64,000 bases of DNA, taken from the NCBI GenBank assembly GCA_009192285.1, contig WBVU01000008.1, forward strand, positions 1,188,370-1,252,369. Reading direction: 5' to 3'. The stretch's first letter is position 1, and the number at the start of each line of letters is the position of its first letter. The stretch is from Morchella semilibera (Eukaryota; Ascomycota; Pezizomycetes; Pezizales; Morchellaceae). This document shows positions 1 to 11,873 of the stretch, piece by piece. The notes under the pieces were generated by a model, which worked only from the letters and a program-made list of their open reading frames with translations, was not told the DNA's origin and searched no databases. Both the position numbers and the translations under genes were made by a program.

Positions 1-1228
1 TCAGCGGGGGGAGAGGGGGAGGGGGAGGCCCGGTCTTAAGCTGTACGCATAGACATATATACCGGCAGTTCTACACACCCCACCCACACCGGACCATCCA
101 GATACGGCATTCCGCGCACATCCACCCGCGGAGCAGCGGAGCCCCCGGAGGTCTGTCGCACGACGGACGAGAGGAACCCGGGCGACAGCGCTCCGGCAAT
201 GAATGTGGGGTCAATGATCGTCGCTGCATGACGCACGTGGCACACCCCTGCAACGGTGGCGGGGTAGCGGGTGCCAAGAGATCTCTATCGTATCGCGGAC
301 ACAAGACCGGTTGTGGTGGGTTGTGGTGTGTGCGTGATGCGATGGTCGCAGCGCGGAGAGATGGCAGCGAAAGGCCCACGGCGGGATGGCCGGTGTTTGT
401 TTCATTGATGGATGGATGGGCCGCGCACTGCCGTCTCCAGTTCGTACTGTTACCCCCCCCCCCCCCCACTGTATGGCGCCTTCCGGGGTTCGTGCGTTGA
501 GGTACGACCCCCCCCCCCTTCCATGATCAGGATGGTATAGAGGGCCGGCCGGTGGACGTACTCGCTGCCCCGAACGGTCGCTGAGGAACCTACACGCCTC
601 CCCGGTGAACGACAGCTCCGGACATACCCAACCAGGCGACTACGACAACATACGGGCGCGGGGAAAGCCTCCCGCGTCTCACAAACGTGCACATATAACC
701 GCCGGCGGCGCTGGACCTCATAACACAAACTCCCGATATCCGGGCATGACGTGGGTTAGGGTTCCACCGTTGTGTGGGCCATCAGCCATTTATGGACCAC
801 CCTCACCACGCCCAACCCAAGGCCATCGCGTAGACACGCTGTGGCGGTGTTGGGTAACGAGCGTCGCCGGAGGCAGCTGGTTCATGAACAAAACCTGCCC
901 AGCCACTCCCGCAGACCGCCCAGCGCTCATTCTGCAGTCTAGCTACTGCCTTGGAGAGTCAGTCCACACGCAATCCGCCACTGGTGGTCTCTTGGCCAAC
1001 GTACCCACAATACATGTAGTTTACACCACCCACGAGTCGAGGGACTTGAGGTTATCTCCCCCAAAAACAAACCCTCGTGTGGCTTTACCAGCACATCCTA
1101 TCACCAACTAGTATTTCGCCCATAAAACAACGCGGCAGTATTATGTAAACACTGTCCTATGCCATCGGCATAGCTAGCAAATATGAAAGTGCGACACCCG
1201 ATGTGGCTCGGTTGGTTGGTCCGATCAT

Positions 1229-1417
1229 GGCTAAGCACCGCCAAGAGCTTAATATTTAGACACAGGTGGTTAGCGCCACTTCCTCTATAGGCGCGCTAAC
1301 GGCAGAAAGTATAATACATGTAGTGAGACAGAATCTACGTGATTTGATTGGTCTGGCAGGGTTAGTGCCAAGAGCTAATTATTAGACAAAGAGGTGGTTA
1401 GCGCCACTTCCTTTATG
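1229..1417. repeat. two-unit diverged direct repeat
   Basis: A segment of about 54 bp at 1229-1285 recurs at 1364-1417. Both copies contain CCAAGAGCT, then an ATTAGACA-type block, then GGTGGTTAGCGCCACTTCC, followed by TCTATAGG or TTTATGG. Similarity extends weakly upstream (TTGGTCCGATCATGGCTAAG against TTGGTCTGGCAGGGTTAG), giving a period of about 135 bp. GTGGTTAGCGCCAC can form a small hairpin. No coding function is apparent. Confidence 0.7.
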
Positions 1418-4267
1418 GTAGCGTGAATTTAACGCCCAGAATATTTGTGACATTGTTTCAATTCATTGAGCTGTTTATATCGCGATCAGGAAGGGTTCAG
1501 GCGTTTTATTTTTTTTTGGGGGGGGAGTTTAGTTGATTAATTTTATACGGCCTCGGCTATGGCAATATCGCACCCAGAGTGCCTCGCTATCCACTACCAT
1601 CTCCAATAATGGAAATAAAGTAATAATGGAAAACTGACTGAAAATACAGTTTATCGCTTCCTAATACGAAAGGTCCCGGGGTACGAGATCTCAACTATCT
1701 TCGCTAGTCCCCCTCCTCTAACCAATTCTCGCGTGGCCGCTGCGCTGCTTTTCATTTGTTAATGGGGCCGTCATTGCTAGTTTCTTAGTAAATAGTTTCT
1801 TTCCCATCTTAACGATAGTTATCCGTATAAACGACTCCCTACAATCCTCCGCTGTAGCCAGCTCGTAAGGATCCTGCCCCGGAAGTGCTGTATGCTAATA
1901 CCTACAATCTCCACCACGCCCGCAAATGCCCATCCAAAACCGACCGTGGTAACGCATCCCCTGTCGAAGACTCTCCTGAGCGATGTGCACGGTGCATTCT
2001 ATGCGGCTTTACCACCTTACACTACTTCCCGGCAAAGTCGCTGGGAAAGTTGTCGAGGGATCGCTACGGTTTATTGAACGCCGTACTTATCCTCCCTCCC
2101 GACTTTTCAAATAGTAGCTTGAGAAGAGTTATTGGACGACTTCCCATGGACAATGGAGCCTTATCAACCTGATTCAGTCTCTCCATCATAGAACGCGGTG
2201 ACCAAGAACCCTAACCCTGGTAGAGCACCATCACCGGGAGGGGAGGGGGATATGGTATTTTCTATCCGCTTGGGTACTCCCACCTTCCTTCCCCGGTTAG
2301 GACAAAGAACTAGACATGAAAAGCCCAGTACCACTGTTCCTTATCTCCCTATTAACTGAAGAGAACAAGCCCGGCGAATAGAAAATGTTAATTGCCAACG
2401 TATCTAGCACAACCTACTATCGCAATCAAGCGCGCTCTGGGAGGTCGTCTATTATCATGTCATTATGGCCTAGCTGGCAAGATGTGCAATTTCCCCCACG
2501 TGATCGGTAGTAGTTGACGATGCTGCTACGGGTGCGGTCGGGGGTACCGTATGCCTTACTAGGAATCAAGATATTGCCCGGGAGTGATTGAATCAAGTCT
2601 GCTTCGTCCCCGCGACGGCCAAATAACAGCTCTGCTTGTCGGTGTATACTCCTGCTGTTTGTTTGTCGCAGGATAGCAGTACTAATGCCTTCAGGCTAGT
2701 GTGGCGGATGGTGGCGGTGGGCGACCTGACCAAGCCGCGAATGTGGCTTCGCTTCGCGTAGCCGAATAAGTATCCTCGAATGTGCAGTGTTGACGTGTTC
2801 GGTCATAGAACGATGAAACTTGGGCATCCCGTCCGCTCTGCCATACACAAGCATCGTATCGCCCGGTCAGTACTGCAGTGGGTGACCATGTGGGAATCCC
2901 GGGTACCGAACTCTTTTTTTTTTCCCTAAGTGTGTTGTTCTCCTCCGCTGGGTAGATGTTTACCTCGATCGCCCGTGGCTGGGTTGATATGGAGAATGCA
3001 CTCTGATGGAGTTGCGTTGTCTAACGAGGGGGTGGACATAGCGGCTAACCCTAACCCACGAGCGTTGCCTCAACCGGCATACAGTTATTTACTCATACTT
3101 CATACCTTGAACCACGCGATTGATTCAATTTTCCTCGTCCATAGAAATCTATATATTTACAATCTGAGTTCAAAATTTGAAAAACAGCGGTTGGCCAAAT
3201 CTGTGACAATCTGCATCACTAGTATTACAGGCCAAATATGAAGACCAGTTGTAGCATTATAAGCCACCGTGGCAACGGGTTGTTGTCGAACACTTGTTCA
3301 CTAGCTAGTATATATATTATATGGGAAGTGAGAGCGGGGCTCTCCCTTCTTATAATCAACATCAACCTACCTACTATCTTACTTCCCAGTCGGAGTGAGA
3401 AAATATCACCACTGCACTCGGAGCGCTTAACCTTCGTTGTGGATTGTCTGTCCCTCAGGAGTTAGTTAGCGAGTGGTTGCACAGGGCACCTGATCCGTTT
3501 CCGCCTCGAGATACCATCGGTGTGGTACAGTACGAATGATGTTGAATTGTCGGCTGATTTAGTCCTTCTTTTGAGCCTACCCTGGCGCGCAGCTTCGGGT
3601 GTCCTTTCGGGTAGGGTGGCGTGATCGGGATACATTCTATAATCTCCGCCTCGTATAAGTAGCTATCCGGGATGACTCAGGCCTCCTAGTATTCGACGGG
3701 ATGTCATATCCATCCGTCTCGCCTGGCCGTTACGGCTCTTTGGACCGTGCCTTCTCGTTCCTATGTGTGTGGGTGTCGGGGGATCTCTGTAAATTGTTAA
3801 GTGTTGGTGGAGAGAAAATATGCGGTGTTGGTGTTATTTCCGTAAAATAGCTCGTGGTCGTTGAGAGGTCGCTTATTGAGCGTCATTGGACTAATCGGCG
3901 GAGACGAAGGGGAAATGAAGGGGTATTTATAACTAAAGGCGGTTGCGAAAAATTGCTTGGCAAGCGCGGCCCATTCTATGGGTCTCGCTATAATAAGTGT
4001 CGAGGTAGAGTTACCCGGACATGGTGTCTCCCATAACGCAACTTAACGCTAGCGAGTGTTATCGTCGCAGTAGAGGCATGGGGAGGGGTTTGGGCTGGTG
4101 AGGGAAGTGTGGAGGGGGATGTCGTACCAACCGGATGTTCTCCTTTCCAGGAGCGACGGTATTGGTAGATAAGCTATAAGTATTGAGGACCTTTCTCTAC
4201 AACCCCCATGTGCGCTAGCGGGGGGGTGAATTGTATCTGGGACGGGGAAGTAAAGCGTCATGCACTG

Positions 4268-4283
4268 TCACTCGGCCGAGTGA
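4268..4283. repeat. 16-bp perfect palindrome
   Basis: TCACTCGGCCGAGTGA is perfectly self-complementary. A shorter relative, TCACTCGAGTGA, lies at 4592-4603 with the same TCACTCG/CGAGTGA arms but without the central GC step. They could be binding sites for a dimeric zinc-cluster-type factor or remnants of a transposon end. Nothing nearby decides between these. Confidence 0.5.
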
Positions 4284-7200
4284 CCAATTGTGAAGGAGCG
4301 CCCTGTATCCCCTCTGACACCATCAATATGGTAGTGGCAGGCGTGGGGCTTTGGATTCGCCCTTCACCCTAGACATAGATTAATGGCATAGTCCGGTAGG
4401 GAGATCGTAGCTCCCCTTTGTAGAATAGCGAGACCTATATACCCATTCGGCCATCCTACCCCCGAGCTCCATCTTGAAATAGATTGCAATGTCAAAGTGA
4501 CTAGCCTAGCGATACCTTCTGTACCAATGCCCATTTCCCAATCCATCAATAGTCTTCAAACCGTAGGAACTGATAAATCATGTATTATCACTCACTCGAG
4601 TGATGCTCCATGACTACACTAACGGAACCTTAGCTTGCACTACATGCGGCATGGGGAAACCTGACCTACCGCAGTCAGACCATGCAACCTAGGAATTCTT
4701 TCGCAGAACGGCAGTTTTCCAACCTAGTGCTCGGCCCCAATATCGTAAGATGTATGTGTATTGTACCTTAATCTATAAATCCACGGGTAGCTCCAATGCC
4801 CCCCGAGTAGTACCGACAGGTAGGCAGATGGCTCCTGGTCGGTTTTCGCAATTGCTTTAAAGTAGAGGCATATATATCTTTCCAGGAGTAGCATTTACGA
4901 GGGAAAAAGGGTAAGGGTATCGTTTACGGTAAATGGTGGACCTCCGAGAACCAATAGAACGTCACTAGATAGCACACTAACTCTTTATAGGACTGCTCAC
5001 AAGTCTCATCCATGTGTTCTTTGGAAATGGCCGATCACTATGATTCCAAGAAACCCTAACCCTATCATCTTAAAATTGCAGATTCCGCAACTTATACGTA
5101 ATATGCGACCGGAGTCATGGGACATGTGGAGTTAAATCATTCGACCTGATCAATCGAGTTAGAAAACTGTTTCGGCCCTTTGTAGCCAGTCTCTCACCTC
5201 CCAAATCTGTGTTCCCGGTGTAAGTAGTAGGAAATTAATTGCCAGTACCAATTGCAATACCCTCGGATAAGTGCGTACCTATACGAAACAATCTGGCTTT
5301 GAATTACATGTATACATTGCTCATATCTAGGGATGTACCATCGAAGGAGAAGCATTGCTAGTAAGGATGCTCTGAATTAATTTTCAACCGTAGCGAATGA
5401 AATCCCTATATACCAAGCTCCTAGTGGAGGATAAGGATTGAGACCTTATGAAACACCTTGCGCAGGAATAGGAAGATAAGGAAGATCCCACACAGTTTAG
5501 ATCGGTCAAAAGACCTTATCGCTGGTCTCGTTCGAAGTACTTGGGACCATGGACTTTTTGAAAGGGAGCTTTCCCAATTGCCATGGCAAGGCGCGCACCA
5601 TCCAACAACCCACCGTTTGTATGAATTACAGACGGCGAAGAGCTTGAAGGTTGGTTGGCAGACACTACTGCTAGACCTCGATGGCTCTTAGCGGTGCTCT
5701 ACAGGGAAGGCGCTGGCTTTGTGACCGGCGACCAAAGGTTTCCGCACATTGAGGAGACCGATGACTCGATCCTCGAAGCAGGGTATTGCCCCCAAAGCAA
5801 CTCCTTGATCTACCAGAGGTGTGGTAAAATAAGATTGGGTATAATACACCCAGAGGTGGGTCGGGCCGCCATACCCTGTACCGGAATTCGCCGAGGATGT
5901 TACAGCGATGGGGAAAGTTATTGTCGAAGTATGGTAAGAGTCCTATTGGCCAGGGCAGCCACCTAAACCCTGGTCTTAGACCCCTGTTTTTACAAAGATT
6001 TTCCCCATCGCTGTGCCGGTAGAGCAATCGCCATTCGGGTTCGCATGCATGATGTAGTCTTTCATGCTGATGCAGCCGATCGGGCCTTCTTGTGCCGTGT
6101 GAAGTCAGCCCCACTCGTGCGGGGAACAGTTCACTTCGCCCACTGTTCTTCACCGCGCGAAGTCTCCGTCCCTCAGCCTTTGGGAAGGATACATGTACTT
6201 AAGGGGGGCTTTCCCCCCTTCACCTTTTTCGAGTCTTTACGGGCAGCACTCTTCTTCACTCCCTCGACAGCCTTCGAGATCGCCTTCGCCGTCTTCGCTT
6301 ACACCTGCGGAACGGGACATTCGACACACGCAACCGCGGCCGTGCACTTTCCTGGCCGAGAACGGTCAACGCAGCTTTCCACCTGGGGTCCGCAATGCCC
6401 CTGCGGCCGGCCTGGGAGCGGTCTGGGGAACCCTCCTAGGTTTTTTTCTGTAGGCCAAAAAGAGATGCAGAGCACGCTCATGGGGAGTGTGGTGGTACAC
6501 CGAAGCGGGGGTCAACCCGTTAGGAAGGGCTACATAGCGACTGCCCGCGCAATTCCACTCACAAAACTCCCGCCTCTGTCATGCCGCGCTACCTCTCTTT
6601 TCATCGATTTTTTACCCTCGGGGCGCTGGTCGACGCACTGACCAAAAAACCAAAAAACAATCAAATCCTTTTCGCCGGCGATCGCATCAATGGCTCCACT
6701 GTCGCGGGCCCTTTTATCGGGGAACGCAAAAACGCGTATCGATGCGCAAAAAGTTGTTGCTTCAGCCACCACCGCGGAGTTCAATCGGCCGGTTTTCGGG
6801 ATCCGGGGGAAAACCTTTCTGGCTAAAAGAGGCCCTCACTACTACGGTCCAGAGTTCTGTTACCCATCGATTTCTCCGCCTCGCTAGGCTGTTGCTACCG
6901 AGGAAAAAGCCAACCGCACCTGCCGGAGCCGGGGATTTCCCTGCACACCGCCACCTCCACTGAATGTCCCCGCCGAAAGAGACCGGGGAAGTCATCGACC
7001 GGTTCGACAGGATCGGTACGCATAACGGGCCCCCACTCCACGGGGGAACACCGAATTCCTTCGCCGCTTGTACCCCACTCTTAAGCACTTCCAAAGGTAT
7101 TGACCGCGTCGCCCTGCTTTCTCGCCGCTGTAGCCCGGTGCCCGTCCCCCCCCGATGCGCTGTGTAAGCCCCTCCCTCCGCCTTGAAAGATAGCGCGATA

Positions 7201-8499
7201 GGGCAATGTCAGGGACCCTGCCAGGTACGTTTAACATCGCCCCCACTCCACGGACAGGGTGACCCCTGTTGTATGCTAACTTGACACTGGCGTGTCGCCG
7301 GGGATTGGCACCCCGAGCACTGTTGAGTTGCCCGAAACACGCCCGCTCGCTTTAGGAAAAACGGAACCGCGACCCGGTTCGCCCAGCCAGGATAGCACGG
7401 GACAGTCCTTTCGCCTTTTGGTTCTTCGGGGGGGAGGGGGGGTTTCTCTTTTTTTCGAATTTTCTCGAACCCTCTTTCGCCGCTCTACGTACGTATCTCC
7501 GCACTGTTTCCGCTAACCGTTGCCTGTGTTAAGCATTGCTGTCGTCGGAGATGCTCTCCCCGCACTGTCTGAGACCCCTAAGGGCGAGCCCGCCAGCGAT
7601 TTTTATCATTCCAGATATATTTGTGGCCCCGGAAGGGCGCATGGCGGGCCTGACATCCTCCAACTAGACCACGTGGGGAGAGGGGGGGGGGGGCGCATTC
7701 ACACCTTTGCGGACTTGTCATTCCGCCGCAAACTGTCCGTTGCCGCATCACTGCGCGGCCCTTGTGTCGTTGCATATGCAACTAAATTGTCTCTGCGGAC
7801 TTCGGCCTCTCGCTGCGCCAACAGAATTCGTTGTTTTGTTTCGTTCTCCGTCACTGCTCCGGCATATCTCAAACCTGTCTGTGGATACCCTAGCTTGAGA
7901 TCTGGGGCCCATACTGGTGGTTTCATCGGCTTTTCGCAAAACGTTGGAACACCGCACGTGCTTGGAGTCACGTGACCTGACGCTAACTCCAGTAGCAAGA
8001 AATGGGCGAAACCCGTATTATAGGAGAAGAGTTGTGCGGTATTTTATAGAGGAGAGTTAAATATTTGCTATAATGTGGTTTTTGTGCTCAATGCCACATA
8101 TATGCGGAATGCTTAAAACTATCACTAAATACAATGTTTTCCCCGGGTTTCCGGGGTTTTCCGGGCTGTACCTACAACAAAATAGTGCATGTTTTATTTT
8201 GTTCATGATAATCATCAAGATATCTTATACTGCCACGAGCACTGTGGTTGGGACGTCAGTTGTCAGCTATCCCAAACTGTCCCAAATGTTTCGTCCTTTG
8301 TCAGTGACCATAATAGCGTGTCCCATCATGATAGTTTTGTCAGTAGTTAGGAACGGAAGGATTTATTGCTATTTTAATATCAACGTATACATGACCCTAT
8401 ATTCCTCCTCCACCCCCTTCATAGTTGATTGGTGCCTGCAATCCCACTCGCACACTGCGTGGGTAGGTATCAGGCATTGAATTAATTTGGTCCCCCCTC

Positions 8500-8824
8500 C
8501 TAATCCTGTTTCCACCCGCAAGATCTAAAGGAAGTAAAACCGCTTTTGCGAGGACATCGATGGGTACATCTTCTCTGTCTGCTATATCCATATCATCCGC
8601 TTCTGGTTCCAATTCATTCATCGGGCCGGGCAAGCATACCAAAGTACCCATAACCTCACAACGGTACTCCTCACTTTTCTCAAATAGGCTGGCTGCAGAG
8701 GTAATTTTCTCATATGATAGATCCCATTCGCCAGCCTTGCAGTTAACCCATGCTTTTGCAATCAAGTCCGGGTTTCTGTTGAGATATTCTTCGCCTTTAA
8801 CTACCCAAAAGGAAGTTAATATTT
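8500..8824 (-). pseudogene. exon-like fragment of an unrecognised protein
   Basis: The minus frame from 8824 down to about 8500 reads like real protein: a Trp/Val/Lys/Glu-rich opening, then a segment with Cys, Trp, Tyr and Leu spaced as in a folded domain, then an acidic tail. No ATG opens it (the frame enters just after a stop, with the first plausible residues FWVVKGEEYLNRN), and downstream it runs into low-complexity glycine codons. It is either an internal exon of a gene with diverged neighbouring exons or a fragment of a decayed gene or element. I do not recognise the family. A 15-bp minisatellite lies directly upstream of it on the minus strand. Confidence 0.35.
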
Positions 8825-8888
8825 GCTCAAATCACTCCACTCTGGATTTGATTTTGAACCTCGGAGACGAAAAATTGGCTGGCGGATT

Positions 8889-9045
8889 GACGGAGCCGTA
8901 GAAATGAAGCTGTAGAGATGGAGCCATAGAGATGGAGGCATAGAGATGGAGCTGTAGGGATGAAGGTGTAGAGATGAAGGTGTAAAGGCGAAGGTGTAGA
9001 GAGGGTGTAGAGGTGAAAATGTAGGGAAGGTGTAGAAGGAAGGAC
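8889..9045. repeat. 15-bp minisatellite
   Basis: About ten degenerate copies of a 15-bp unit of the form GATGGAGCTGTAGA(G) run head to tail, drifting from GGAGCCATAGAGAT through GAAGGTGTAGAGAT to a shortened GAAGGTGTAGGG. The unit length is a multiple of three, so both strands stay open across the array, which explains the long Ser/His/Tyr/Pro-rich frames there. I regard those frames as artefacts. Confidence 0.85.
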
Positions 9046-9064
9046 GTGATATCTCAAAGTCCCC

Positions 9065-9076
9065 AACCCTAACCCT
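9065..9076. repeat. interstitial telomere-like dimer
   Basis: AACCCTAACCCT: two units of the TTAGGG telomere repeat (C-rich strand on +), standing alone in unrelated sequence just past the 15-bp minisatellite. Confidence 0.8.
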
Positions 9077-9508
9077 CATTCTCGCTGAGGTTTTTGATAA
9101 TCTGGTTTCTCCGTGAATGATTCACTCCAAAATGAACCATGATTGAGCCTGACTGGGACCTGAATAGGCGGCAAATATCAGGGGTTTTCGCCCAATCAGT
9201 GAACTATGCTCAAATCATAACTCGGTCTCAAAATCGGTCTGTAATGCATGTGTCAAGGGGTGGTTTATCCTCGCCTGAATTCTACGACTTGTGTGTGCAT
9301 GTAATCCTTAGCTGTTTATTTTTAACAAGTGGGGGTTTTCTATTTGTGGTAATCCTCCGGAAAGGGTACTCTACTATTCCATGGCTATTCTCAACCTCAA
9401 ATTAACATTAAACTCAAAGAGCATGGAGGTTGTGATACATGTAGACATGCTAAGTCCAGGAGTCTGCGGCTGGGTTTATCAGCCAATACAACACCCCTTA
9501 CACAAAAC

Positions 9509-9521
9509 GCCACAATGCGGC
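9509..9521. promoter_or_regulatory. conserved inverted-repeat site upstream of the first F-box gene
   Basis: GCCACAATGCGGC, an imperfect GCCACA/TGTGGC inverted repeat preceded by TTACACAAAAC, lies 132 bp before the ATG at 9641. Equivalent sites precede the next two F-box/ankyrin genes at 10973-10985 (130 bp before its ATG) and 14889-14901 (100 bp before the likely ATG). A fourth stands at 16032-16044. Conservation of both site and distance points to a regulatory element or a shared core promoter. A single telomere-like box (AAACCCTAAC) follows at 9583-9592. Confidence 0.55.
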
Positions 9522-9640
9522 TCTACGCATGTTGCATAAACCTTGCCAACTGTCCTTATGACATCACCGACTACACACATATAAACCCTAACAACACACA
9601 AAATAGCCCAACAATCCACAACTAAACATCTCTAGAGTTT

Positions 9641-10489
9641 ATGGCTGAGATGGAATGCCAGCCTATTAAATTTCGACGGTCCGTATGCTCCGGTGGCGTA
9701 TTTTCAAGCTCTATTGCTCCCCCAACTGCACCATCAGCTCCTGTTCTCCCCCTAGATCTCTTTCTCCTTCTCAGTACTTATCTGGACACCAAGACACTCT
9801 CCCGCCTCTCCCGCACCTGCCACAGCCTGCACGGACTTCTCGCCCGAAATTTAAAGCGTCACCATATCTTTCTGCTAGTAGGCGACTACCTGAACTGGAA
9901 CGAAGGGCCACCTAAGAGGCCTGTTTTGAATTTGAAAGATTATTCCATACTCCCCCATAAAGCTTGCCCCCGCCCTATCTTCCGTCTCTCACGCACCTGC
10001 CGCACCCTCCATCATGCACTCGCCCCCTTAGTGGGGGAGTTTAGAGTAAGGTACGCGATGATTCTCATCCGTCTATGGGCTAGATTCAACCGCCACGTCG
10101 AGCTCCAGCGTTGCCTCACAGACATGGGGCAGTCCTCATCTATCGTGCTGCACCACTGCGGCAACGGCACAGTTGCATATGCGGTCTTGATGGGCTATGA
10201 AGAAGTGGTGAGGGTGCTTCTAGACTACGGATTTAGTACTGGGGATACTCCCCTGGAGGGTCGGGATCGTTGTATATGTACGCCGCTGTGTGTGGCGGTT
10301 CGGAGAAACTACCTAGGAATTGCAAGAATGCTGCTGGAGAGGGGGGCAAGGGGTGGACGGTCGGATTGGTTTGGATGGTATTGTTGGGAGGAACTTTCGG
10401 TGGATATGATGACTTTGTTGATGGAGTATAAGAGGTTAGATCTACGTGCTGTCCTCGACGATGGGGTGGAGGATTCGACGCTAGCCTAA
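9641..10489 (+). CDS. F-box and ankyrin-repeat protein, duplicated F-box core
   Basis: The 282-residue protein probably acts as a substrate adaptor of an SCF-type ubiquitin ligase: the F-box binds SKP1 and the ankyrin repeats bind a partner. The F-box covers about residues 36-76 (LPLDLFLLLSTYL, then LSRLSRTCHSLHG). A partial second copy of the F-box C-terminal half (FRLSRTCRTLHHALAPL) follows at about 113-130, after a basic linker (LKRHHIFLLVGDYL). Two ankyrin-like repeats lie at about 178-200 and 213-238, the second with a TPLCVAVRRNYLGIARMLLERGA-type layout. It is an intact single exon, and the ATG follows a conserved upstream site at 9509. Closest relatives in the window are the genes at 11103 and 14989. 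Targets are unknown. Confidence 0.85.
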   Translation: MAEMECQPIKFRRSVCSGGVFSSSIAPPTAPSAPVLPLDLFLLLSTYLDTKTLSRLSRTCHSLHGLLARNLKRHHIFLLVGDYLNWNEGPPKRPVLNLKDYSILPHKACPRPIFRLSRTCRTLHHALAPLVGEFRVRYAMILIRLWARFNRHVELQRCLTDMGQSSSIVLHHCGNGTVAYAVLMGYEEVVRVLLDYGFSTGDTPLEGRDRCICTPLCVAVRRNYLGIARMLLERGARGGRSDWFGWYCWEELSVDMMTLLMEYKRLDLRAVLDDGVEDSTLA

Positions 10490-10777
10490 TTCTGATGGGA
10501 GGACGGGGAGGGAGCTGTCTTTGGCCGTTTCTATATATCGTTTAGGTAGAACGTGGGTTCTGTGTATTCAAATGCGTTGATGGTAGTGCCGGCCTGTTCC
10601 ATCCAATAGCGCCAGAATGAAATGCCTCCAATCAAGGACCATCATGATCAAGAATGCAGGCACCTAAATAGTTTTGTGAGAAGAGGTCCTGAGAGGAAAT
10701 ATCAATTACTAATTTTTAGGTCACATTCCGATCCTTGCAGAGTCAGTAAATGTTAATCAGCGTAGACAACCTTCTCT

Positions 10778-10936
10778 ATCCCTTAGTCTGTCAATGCTGA
10801 CCCCCCTATAATAGAGGAATTAAATTTGTATGGAGGATCTATTATTTGATAAGGGAGATAACGGGATCTGTTAGTAAAGCCACACAAAATTTGCTTCTTC
10901 TTGGGGGGTCAGCATTTTACTGACAAACTAAGGGAT
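10778..10936. mobile_element. MITE-like inverted-repeat element
   Basis: The left arm at 10778-10806 (ATCCCTTAGTCTGTCA, then ATGCTGACCCCCC) is matched by the inverted right arm at 10903-10936, which has five extra bases inside the arm. The total is about 159 bp with an AT-rich centre. The arms may extend outward by a few more bases (CTTCTCT-like). It lies between the first two F-box genes and codes for nothing. The superfamily is unclear because no clean target duplication is visible. Confidence 0.65.
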
Positions 10937-10972
10937 AAATCTAGAGAAAGATCTACATCCGTTACACAAAGT

Positions 10973-10985
10973 GCCACAGCGTGGC
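10973..10985. promoter_or_regulatory. conserved inverted-repeat site upstream of the second F-box gene
   Basis: GCCACAGCGTGGC, preceded by GTTACACAAAGT, lies 130 bp before the ATG at 11103, almost the same spacing as at the first gene. It sits immediately outside the right arm of the MITE-like element, so it is not part of that element. Confidence 0.55.
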
Positions 10986-11102
10986 GCTGCGCCCAAGCCC
11001 TGCCAACTCAGCCTATATTACTGGTAAGGCTCGAAAAACGTCTGTCTTCACATTCAAAACTTACCAATATATATTCTTGAGCGATTTCATAATTTATCCA
11101 AT

Positions 11103-11873
11103 ATGGCCCCTGGACTAGATAAGAGGTCCACCAGGAACCGTCAGTCCATACTACCCCACAATAAACTACACACCCGTCCAGAGCCTCCCCAGCTCCCCAT
11201 TGAGCTCTTCCTCCTCCTTGGTACCCACTTGGACACCCAAGCCCTGTCCCGACTCTACCGTACTAGCCGTACCCTCAAGTTCTTCCTCACCCCGACTTTG
11301 AAACGACACCGAGTCTTCCGCTTAGTCGGTACGTATCTCTTTTGTGCCCAACGTTGGGAGCGTGGCATCCGCTCCTCAATTCTCCGCCTATCCCGCACAA
11401 GCCGCACCCTGCACCACGCACTCGCGCCCCTGGTGCGGGAGTGCTACTTCGACTATGCTCCTACCTATATCCACCGGTGCATCCGCAGCTGCCTCAGCCT
11501 TCATGTGGGATTAGATATTTGCCTCGCCGCCATCGGCCCGCTGGACCAGCACTCTCGCCTGAATTACCAGGGTATTGAACCGCTTGCATGGGCTGTTACG
11601 GTGCGGTATCCTGATGAAATGATCGTACGGGTACTACTAGACCACGGGTTCAACCCGCATGGCGTGTGTCCTAGCTGGAATGCCCACTATGTGTCGCCGC
11701 TGGACTTGGCCTTAAGGGGCGGGCACTTGGGGATTGCGAGGATGATGTTTAAGGGGGGGATAGTGGGGGGGGGGGGGTTGTGCAACTCCCAGGGGTTCCG
11801 GCTGACGGATGAGGTGTTGGGGTTGTTAAGGGGGTATTGGGTGAAGGTCAAGGGATATGGAGGTTTTGCATAG
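11103..11873 (+). CDS. F-box and ankyrin-repeat protein, duplicated F-box core
   Basis: The 256-residue protein is of the same subfamily as the gene at 9641. The F-box spans about residues 31-72 (LPIELFLLLGTHLDTQALSR), followed by the basic LKRHRVFRLVGTYL linker and the second core (LRLSRTSRTLHHALAPL, about 94-110). Ankyrin-like repeats follow at about 160-183 and 198-220. A run of 13 G (11765-11777) inside the coding sequence encodes four glycines at about 222-225. Slippage there would shift the frame, so the C terminus may vary between strains. The start MAPGLD is shared with the gene at 14989, which supports it. Likely an SCF adaptor; target unknown. Confidence 0.85.
   Translation: MAPGLDKRSTRNRQSILPHNKLHTRPEPPQLPIELFLLLGTHLDTQALSRLYRTSRTLKFFLTPTLKRHRVFRLVGTYLFCAQRWERGIRSSILRLSRTSRTLHHALAPLVRECYFDYAPTYIHRCIRSCLSLHVGLDICLAAIGPLDQHSRLNYQGIEPLAWAVTVRYPDEMIVRVLLDHGFNPHGVCPSWNAHYVSPLDLALRGGHLGIARMMFKGGIVGGGGLCNSQGFRLTDEVLGLLRGYWVKVKGYGGFA

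Larger units (their letters stand above)
1..8480. other. region without confident genes
   Basis: I see no open frame here that I would call a gene. The longer frames (for example 605-1111 + and 5671-6153 -) overlap on both strands, have no recognisable domain and follow local base composition. About 5.6-8.0 kb is markedly GC-rich and holds many overlapping open frames, as expected from low stop-codon density. Small structures do occur: poly-C runs at 453-467 (15 C) and 508-518 (11 C), a poly-G run at 7682-7693 (12 G), a two-unit repeat at 1.2-1.4 kb, short palindromes near 4.3-4.6 kb, and inverted arms around 5908-5920 and 6000-6012. It could hold decayed transposons too diverged to recognise by eye. 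Confidence 0.5.

Noticed and set aside
605-1111. 168-residue + strand open frame
   Set aside because: No domain, odd composition, overlapped by other frames and no splice context; consistent with GC-rich chance opening.
5671-6153. 160-residue - strand open frame in the GC-rich stretch
   Set aside because: Arg/Pro/Leu-rich with frames open on the opposite strand as well; nothing resembling a protein family.
8816-9079. Two long - strand frames rich in Ser, Thr, Pro, His, Leu and Tyr
   Set aside because: They are translations of the 15-bp minisatellite, whose period keeps all frames open.
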